From assembly GCA_002710015.1 (NCBI GenBank), contig PAOW01000028.1:1-47150 (forward strand): a DNA stretch of 47,150 nt, given 5' to 3'. Under the pieces are notes generated by a model. It saw only the letters and a program-made list of their open reading frames with translations. It made no database searches and was not told the origin of the DNA. The translations under genes and the position numbers were made by a program. The stretch comes from Methanobacteriota archaeon (lineage in GTDB: Archaea; Thermoplasmatota; Poseidoniia; Poseidoniales; Poseidoniaceae). This document shows, one piece after another, positions 41,863 through 47,150 of this stretch (positions are counted from its first letter, which is position 1; each line of letters starts with the position of its first letter).

Positions 41863-44800
41863 ATGGCTAAGATATCATACTTAGAAGAACCTGACACTAC
41901 TGAGGTTCTGTTGAGTAAGTTATCACAGCCTGTACGAAACTGGTTTAAAGACAAATTTCCTGACTTCACAAGGCCACAAAAATTAGCGATTCCATCAATA
42001 ATGAATGGAGATCATTTGTTACTTTGCTCACCTACTGGTTCAGGTAAGACACTTACTGCATTCCTAAGCGTTATTGACAAGTTAATCAGAGATGCAATGA
42101 CTGGAAAATTAGAGGACAGAGTTTACTGTTTATACATCTCACCGATAAAGGCATTAGCTAACGATATTCAAAAGAACCTTATTGATCCACTGTCAGAAAT
42201 CGAAAAGAAGTATTTGCCAGACAGAGCACAAAACAAGATCAGAGTTGGCTTGAGAACTGGAGATACTCCACAATCCGAAAGACAGAAGATGCTAAGGAAG
42301 CCACCTCACATTTTGATTACCACACCGGAGAGTATGGCAATAGCAATATCTTCGCCTAGATTCCAGCCAATTGTTTCTAATGTCGAATGGATAATTATTG
42401 ATGAAATGCACTCATTGGTCCCGACTAAAAGAGGTGTCCATCTCGCTTTGACTGTTTCATTACTTGATACAATATTGGAGAGGCCAGTTCAACGAATTGG
42501 AATTTCTGCGACAATGGAACCGCTTGAAACTGTTGCTCAATACTTGGTGGCGAGTGACGACAGAGAATCAAGAGAGAATACGCAAAGTGTAAAAATCGCA
42601 AAGATAAGTGGAGCCAGAGAACTAGATTTGGATATACTATTATGCTCAAATAAATTTAGTGACCTATCTGTAATGAAAGTTCTGGAAATGAATGTTGAAA
42701 TGATTGCTGATTTAATATCAGCTCACAACACAACTCTGGTTTTTGCAAACACGCGTAAAATGACTGAGACGTTGGTTCAGCGTTTGCGACCTTATCTAGG
42801 TAACCTTGTGGAAGGACATCATGGTTCGATGGACAAAAGAATACGTCTTGAGGTCGAAAGAAAATTGAAACTAGGACAACTTAGAGCGGTTGTTACATCA
42901 TCGTCCCTTGAAATGGGAATCGACATAGGATCTGTCGATATGGTAGTTCAGGTAGGCTCCCCTGGAGACATAGCAACTGCACTGCAAAGAATCGGCCGTG
43001 CAGGGCACCAAGTCGGAGGAATACCAAGGGCGAGGTTCTTGCCAACTAGCGTTGATGACTTAATCGAGTTGGCTGCACTGCAAGCTGCAATACAAACAGG
43101 AGATATGGATAATCTTGATTTTCCACAAAATTGTTTAGACGTCCTTGCACAATTCTTGATTGGTCTTGTGATAATAAATGAGAGGGATATTGATGAAGCC
43201 TTCGAAGTCGTGACAAGCACCTGGTCATACCGAAACCTAGGATATGATGACTTCATTGAAGTTCTTGATATGCTAGAAGAGGAGAGAAGAGTTTGGATTG
43301 ATTGGGAAGAAAACCTATATGGAAAACGTGGCTATTCTCGCATGATATATTATACCAATATAGGAACTATCGCTCCAGACAACTCATATCTTGTTTTCAA
43401 TGCTGAAGGTAGCATATTAGGACAGCTTTCATCTTCATTCGTTGCAAATTTACGCAGTGGTGATGTTATATTGCTGGGAGGATCTACTTACAGAGTTACG
43501 AATATTCAAGGGACTAGAGTTAACGTAAACTCTGTAACGGGATATAGACCAACCGTGCCTTCATGGAGCGGAGAAGCACGAAGCAGATCAAGGGAATTAT
43601 CTCGAGCTCTACTCGACTTAATAGGGAATAGCGTTAATGCGTTAAGAAGAGAAGCAGATCCACGACTCATATTACGGGATGCATATGGTTTGAGTGAAAT
43701 TGTGTCAAACACAATCGCTAGACATTTAGAAGAACATACGCTAGATTCATTTCAGGTTCCAGACCCAAACCGGCTGATTATTGAAGAGATTGTTTCAGGA
43801 GGAATGCCAACCTATCTAATAACTTCATGCAGAGGCCGGGGATTTAATACAGCACTAGGATATTTCATGGCAGGTATTGCAGAACAAGATGGAATAGCAG
43901 TATTGGAGTTGTCATTTGACGAAAATGGACTGTTGATTAAAACCAGTAAGGAAGTCAATCCTGGTTCTATGTATGAATCATTCAAATCAAATAATCACGT
44001 CGAAATCCTAGAAAGATACATAGTTTCTACTCAAATTTTCGCTAAGAGATTTAGAGAGGTAGCGGGTAGATCACTTATAATTCCAAAACGAATTGGCGCT
44101 GATGAAGTTAGCCCTCAGCAATTCCAACAAAAGGCCGATGCCCTTTTACAAAGGCATAGATCTTTAGAAGATTCTTTACTAATCAAAGAAGCGAAGGCAG
44201 AAATCATGTTCAGCGATATTGATGTAATATCTTTGAATGAGTTTTTAGAATCCATAAATAATGAGGATGCCCGAATAGTTCACACAAAAGTCCCAGTCCC
44301 TTCAAGACTGGGGATGAGTCTCTACATGAGCACATTCGAAGACTTGCTTTCAATGAAAACACGTGCTTTCTTAGTAAAGGACATCGATCCTGAGATTCTC
44401 AAAAGATTGCTTGGAAATAGGTCACTAGCGACAGACCTTACGGAAGAACAGATTGACCAATATTATTCGTCAAAGGTTCCTACGCCAAAATCTGCTGGTG
44501 AACTGCTTAACATCATGTCTAGAGGCGGAGGACTTGACAGGAAATGGGAAAATCCACTATACAAAGAAAAACTCTCTGGTATAGAGCACAATACTATTGA
44601 GAAATGGGTAGTTGAACTTGCTGCAGAAGGCAAGATTACCAAAATCAGGAACACTGGAGAAAAGAGCCTGGATGATAAATGGTTCACCAGCTACATGGCC
44701 GAAATTCATGGAACATTGGGTTGTATTTCCATGGCTGGCGGGAAGGATGTTAGTGATGTCCGTGACTTGTATACAAAGGGAATTACATTCCAAATTGCAA

Positions 44801-47148
44801 CTGAATTCAACGGCATTGAGCCAACTGCATGGAATGAAATGACAATATCCGACCCTCACGAGGCACTGAGGGTCAAAATCATCGAAATGTTAGGATCCGA
44901 AGGACCTATGTTGGGTGAAAACTTTGCAAAACGATTACCATTCCCGCAGGGGCAAATAGATTCAATATTGAATGAATTAGAGATGCGCAACGTGATTTCG
45001 GTCGGGTTTTTCCGCCAAACCAATGACGCTGAATATATACTGAAAGTTGATGAGCATAAGATTACAGGTGGTGAAGAAGATGTTGTAGGCTATCGAAGAG
45101 TACAAAATCTTGTAATGGAGAAATCATTCTCAAGTTATCCTGATGGGTTTACTGCCTTTAATCAGCATATTTTGTTCCAAAAACAGCAAGAAATGATGTA
45201 CAGAGTGGATGGTTTCAGGTATGCAGATTGGAAGGACTTACAGTTAGATTCTGATGTAGTTATGGGTAGACTATTACACAACCGTATAGGTTACACTACA
45301 AAAGAAAACATACCGATGCTTCTTGGTCTCAAACCTGAGCCGTGGCTCGGTGAAATGGAAAAGTTGGTGTTGGAGAAGATACCAGTAGGTGATAACCTAA
45401 CACGTCAGGAAATTCTGGCTGATTTCCCTAAAGGTGATGAGCACAAATCCCTTCAGCGTGACCTGAAAAACGCAATCAGCAACCTTGAGAGACAACTATG
45501 CCTAGTCAAACAATTTGAAGATGTGAGTGGACGACGTCGAAGATTATCCTTATTTCACCGAATAAAGGACAAATATGAGCCAATGAATTTTGAAGATTCT
45601 TTAGTGGAAGTAATAAAAAGAATGGGCCCAGTCAAGGCATTTACACTGCGTTATTATGTTTCAAGAAGTGTTGAAGAATTGGCACTGGCGCTTAAGAATA
45701 TGGAAAATAGTGGTAGAGTCAAGAAGATTATGGCTCTAGTCCCCGAACCTGAAGCATTCTATATTGTCCCTGATGATTTGCCAGCTCTAAATTCTCCCAA
45801 AAGAGAGGACAGGTCACTTCGAATTCTAACTCAATCAGATCCATATGTTTCAAGATTCATTTGGGAGGTCAGATCTGTTCTAGATAGAGGTTGGTATCTT
45901 CCTGTCTTCAAAGGCGTAGACCCGGTCGGTAAAGTATTGATGTTCAAAATTAATGATTATCTGGAAATTAAGGACATACACATACCCTACGCATATCTAG
46001 ATGAGTTCTGCGAAGCGTTTGAAAAATTACTAGATAATCACTCAGATCAACTCGTTGACGTTGCTGTATTGTCACAATTTAATGGAGTGCCGGTAAAAGA
46101 ATTAGAAGATAACTTCCGAATAGCATTGGAAAACATAGGTTTCAAACTTGCTGGTGAAAGAATGATTCGAGGGGGTATTGTAGACCCCCAACCTAGAGAG
46201 ATTGCAGAGCGCGCACTATTCCATAGACACCACTTACATCAAGCATCACGACTGGAGAATGAGATTGATGCCCTAGGAAGTGTGCAAGAGATTCGAGATG
46301 ACTTTGGTTTGAGGGGTAGGTCTGAGGTTTACCGGGTAAGTCTGAAGAACATGGCCAGTGCTCATAGACTACATCAAGGAATAAATCTGCGGGGACATCA
46401 AGTTTGGGCTTCATATGACCACTTCTCAACTCTATTGGCAATCAGAGGACAAGAAGCGGATGAAGATTTAGTTGACATATTAGACTTCTTCGAAACAAAC
46501 AGTGATCCAAATTTGTTCATGGAAAGGCACGGACTCAAGAGATCTGAATTTAGAAAATTGATACAACCGCTTTTGCGTAGTGGACACATGGTACAAGATT
46601 ACAGGGGAGGCTTTAGATCCGTCGCACCTAGAAAGGGACTTGATCCAATAATTCTGCGCAGAGAATACCTCAGAAGATTGGTTTCAGACTATCCAGTTAT
46701 AACCCTCAAACAATTTATTCGACTTGCAGGCACACCATTCAAACCTGAGGAACTCAAAGCAATATTGACTGAGTTTGAAGAAGATTCAACATTAATCAAG
46801 GGATTTTTAATTCAAGATTTGCATGAGGTTTGCTGGGGTAGAAAAGATCTGTTGGATGATGCAAAGAACGTGCCGCCAATTCGTGACTTTGTAATACCTC
46901 CATCAGATCCAATTGCGCCATACTTCTCCGAAGTTCTAAAACAACGATTTGGCTTTGGAAGCGCATATTTAGTGTTTAGAAATGCAGAGCCTGTTGCTGC
47001 GTTTAAAGCAAATACTAGAGATAAAATCATTGACGTCACTGATTATGAAGGTTCAGAAAAAGGCTGGAGAGTTGTCAAAGAATTTGCATGGGAACATCAA
47101 ATGCCGCTAAAGACTGAATTGAGAATTGGCGGGAAAAAAAGAAAATAG
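41863..47148 (+). CDS. lhr: Lhr-type ATP-dependent helicase, giant 1761-aa form with C-terminal extension
   Basis: Superfamily 2 helicase of the Lhr family, thought to work in DNA repair. Motif I SPTGSGKT (56-63), motif II DEMH (180-183), motif III SATME, motif V SSSLEMGIDIGSVD and motif VI QRIGRAGHQ; the Lhr winged-helix and 'Lhr-core' domains follow to about residue 850. A further roughly 900 residues include several winged-helix-like blocks and a C-terminal HTH_42/YcaQ-like part (PPSDPIAPYFSEVL, EPVAAFKAN). Usual archaeal Lhr proteins are about 850-950 aa and bacterial full-length ones about 1500, so this copy is exceptionally long. The stop TAG ends 2 nt before the window edge, so it is complete. 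Start ATG 41863 follows GGTTGAT. Confidence 0.92.
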   Translation: MAKISYLEEPDTTEVLLSKLSQPVRNWFKDKFPDFTRPQKLAIPSIMNGDHLLLCSPTGSGKTLTAFLSVIDKLIRDAMTGKLEDRVYCLYISPIKALANDIQKNLIDPLSEIEKKYLPDRAQNKIRVGLRTGDTPQSERQKMLRKPPHILITTPESMAIAISSPRFQPIVSNVEWIIIDEMHSLVPTKRGVHLALTVSLLDTILERPVQRIGISATMEPLETVAQYLVASDDRESRENTQSVKIAKISGARELDLDILLCSNKFSDLSVMKVLEMNVEMIADLISAHNTTLVFANTRKMTETLVQRLRPYLGNLVEGHHGSMDKRIRLEVERKLKLGQLRAVVTSSSLEMGIDIGSVDMVVQVGSPGDIATALQRIGRAGHQVGGIPRARFLPTSVDDLIELAALQAAIQTGDMDNLDFPQNCLDVLAQFLIGLVIINERDIDEAFEVVTSTWSYRNLGYDDFIEVLDMLEEERRVWIDWEENLYGKRGYSRMIYYTNIGTIAPDNSYLVFNAEGSILGQLSSSFVANLRSGDVILLGGSTYRVTNIQGTRVNVNSVTGYRPTVPSWSGEARSRSRELSRALLDLIGNSVNALRREADPRLILRDAYGLSEIVSNTIARHLEEHTLDSFQVPDPNRLIIEEIVSGGMPTYLITSCRGRGFNTALGYFMAGIAEQDGIAVLELSFDENGLLIKTSKEVNPGSMYESFKSNNHVEILERYIVSTQIFAKRFREVAGRSLIIPKRIGADEVSPQQFQQKADALLQRHRSLEDSLLIKEAKAEIMFSDIDVISLNEFLESINNEDARIVHTKVPVPSRLGMSLYMSTFEDLLSMKTRAFLVKDIDPEILKRLLGNRSLATDLTEEQIDQYYSSKVPTPKSAGELLNIMSRGGGLDRKWENPLYKEKLSGIEHNTIEKWVVELAAEGKITKIRNTGEKSLDDKWFTSYMAEIHGTLGCISMAGGKDVSDVRDLYTKGITFQIATEFNGIEPTAWNEMTISDPHEALRVKIIEMLGSEGPMLGENFAKRLPFPQGQIDSILNELEMRNVISVGFFRQTNDAEYILKVDEHKITGGEEDVVGYRRVQNLVMEKSFSSYPDGFTAFNQHILFQKQQEMMYRVDGFRYADWKDLQLDSDVVMGRLLHNRIGYTTKENIPMLLGLKPEPWLGEMEKLVLEKIPVGDNLTRQEILADFPKGDEHKSLQRDLKNAISNLERQLCLVKQFEDVSGRRRRLSLFHRIKDKYEPMNFEDSLVEVIKRMGPVKAFTLRYYVSRSVEELALALKNMENSGRVKKIMALVPEPEAFYIVPDDLPALNSPKREDRSLRILTQSDPYVSRFIWEVRSVLDRGWYLPVFKGVDPVGKVLMFKINDYLEIKDIHIPYAYLDEFCEAFEKLLDNHSDQLVDVAVLSQFNGVPVKELEDNFRIALENIGFKLAGERMIRGGIVDPQPREIAERALFHRHHLHQASRLENEIDALGSVQEIRDDFGLRGRSEVYRVSLKNMASAHRLHQGINLRGHQVWASYDHFSTLLAIRGQEADEDLVDILDFFETNSDPNLFMERHGLKRSEFRKLIQPLLRSGHMVQDYRGGFRSVAPRKGLDPIILRREYLRRLVSDYPVITLKQFIRLAGTPFKPEELKAILTEFEEDSTLIKGFLIQDLHEVCWGRKDLLDDAKNVPPIRDFVIPPSDPIAPYFSEVLKQRFGFGSAYLVFRNAEPVAAFKANTRDKIIDVTDYEGSEKGWRVVKEFAWEHQMPLKTELRIGGKKRK

Positions 47149-47150
47149 AA

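Noticed and set aside
1-47150. Defence island, prophage, insertion sequence, CRISPR array or tRNA genes
   Set aside because: Scanning the genes and the short spacers by eye showed no transposase, integrase, phage structural gene, regular spaced repeats or cloverleaf-like sequence; a tRNAscan and CRISPR search would confirm.

Overview
This window is a dense stretch of archaeal chromosome, roughly 38-40% G+C by eye. It carries about 35 protein genes, almost no non-coding DNA, and no rRNA, tRNA, CRISPR array, insertion sequence or prophage that I can see. The information-processing genes are archaeal: proteasome-activating nucleotidase, aMBF1, Tsr3, primase small subunit (PriS), large clamp-loader subunit (RfcL), SRP54, a Get3/ArsA ATPase, archaeal/eukaryal-type ProRS and GlyRS, and a giant Lhr helicase. 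The metabolic genes are more bacterial in flavour: futalosine-pathway menaquinone enzymes, tetrahydrofolate C1 enzymes, an OPT transporter, an FdhF/YdeP molybdoenzyme and a split transketolase. This mixture, with many acidic, TM-anchored proteins of unknown function, suggests a marine planktonic Thermoplasmatota archaeon, most likely Marine Group II (Poseidoniales) or a relative. That placement is inference; no marker was aligned.

Layout. 1-3109 (minus): aMBF1 - Tsr3 - FdhD - FdhF/YdeP oxidoreductase, the last cut by the window edge. 3189-6109 (plus): PAN, then a split formimidoyltransferase / cyclodeaminase pair. 6110-8335 (minus): MetRS. 8460-9497 (plus): CNNM/CorC-like membrane protein. 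9498-16127 (minus), a long run: HMA-DUF4396 protein, MqnD, a half-length deoxyhypusine-hydroxylase-like HEAT protein, a small zinc protein, PriS (apparently starting at ATT), a Pro-rich/acidic protein, a Lys-rich RDD-like membrane protein and a membrane-anchored alpha/beta hydrolase. 16249-18654 (plus): an exported beta-propeller protein. 18655-23462 (minus): MqnA, MqnE and a PMCA-like P-type ATPase. 23583-30315 (plus): OPT transporter, transketolase N and C subunits, transaldolase, a small membrane protein and ProRS. 30318-32888 (minus): Get3/ArsA and SRP54, a membrane-targeting pair. 32961-38425 (plus): membrane protein, zinc-ribbon/transglutaminase membrane protein, TrkA, TrkH. 38422-41633 (minus): GlyRS then RfcL. 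41863-47148 (plus): 1761-aa Lhr helicase. The longest gene-free stretch is about 229 bp (41634-41862), so no gap exceeds 300 bp.

How the genes work together. MqnA, MqnE and MqnD are three of the futalosine enzymes. Transketolase N/C and transaldolase form a non-oxidative pentose-phosphate block. FdhD serves the neighbouring molybdoenzyme. TrkA/TrkH form a K+ uptake system coupled to a transglutaminase-like protein. SRP54 and Get3 both handle nascent membrane proteins.

The most interesting items are: a stand-alone protein closely resembling only the C-terminal half of eukaryotic deoxyhypusine hydroxylase, with both His-Glu metal motifs at the expected spacing; a PriS gene whose conserved N-terminus is readable only from an ATT codon placed exactly 4 nt after a GGTGA ribosome-binding site, the same spacing as several neighbours; five out of five convergent gene pairs that abut within -4 to +2 nt; and paired cysteines in predicted outside loops of five unrelated membrane proteins. 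I found no defence island or mobile cargo; this looks like core chromosome.
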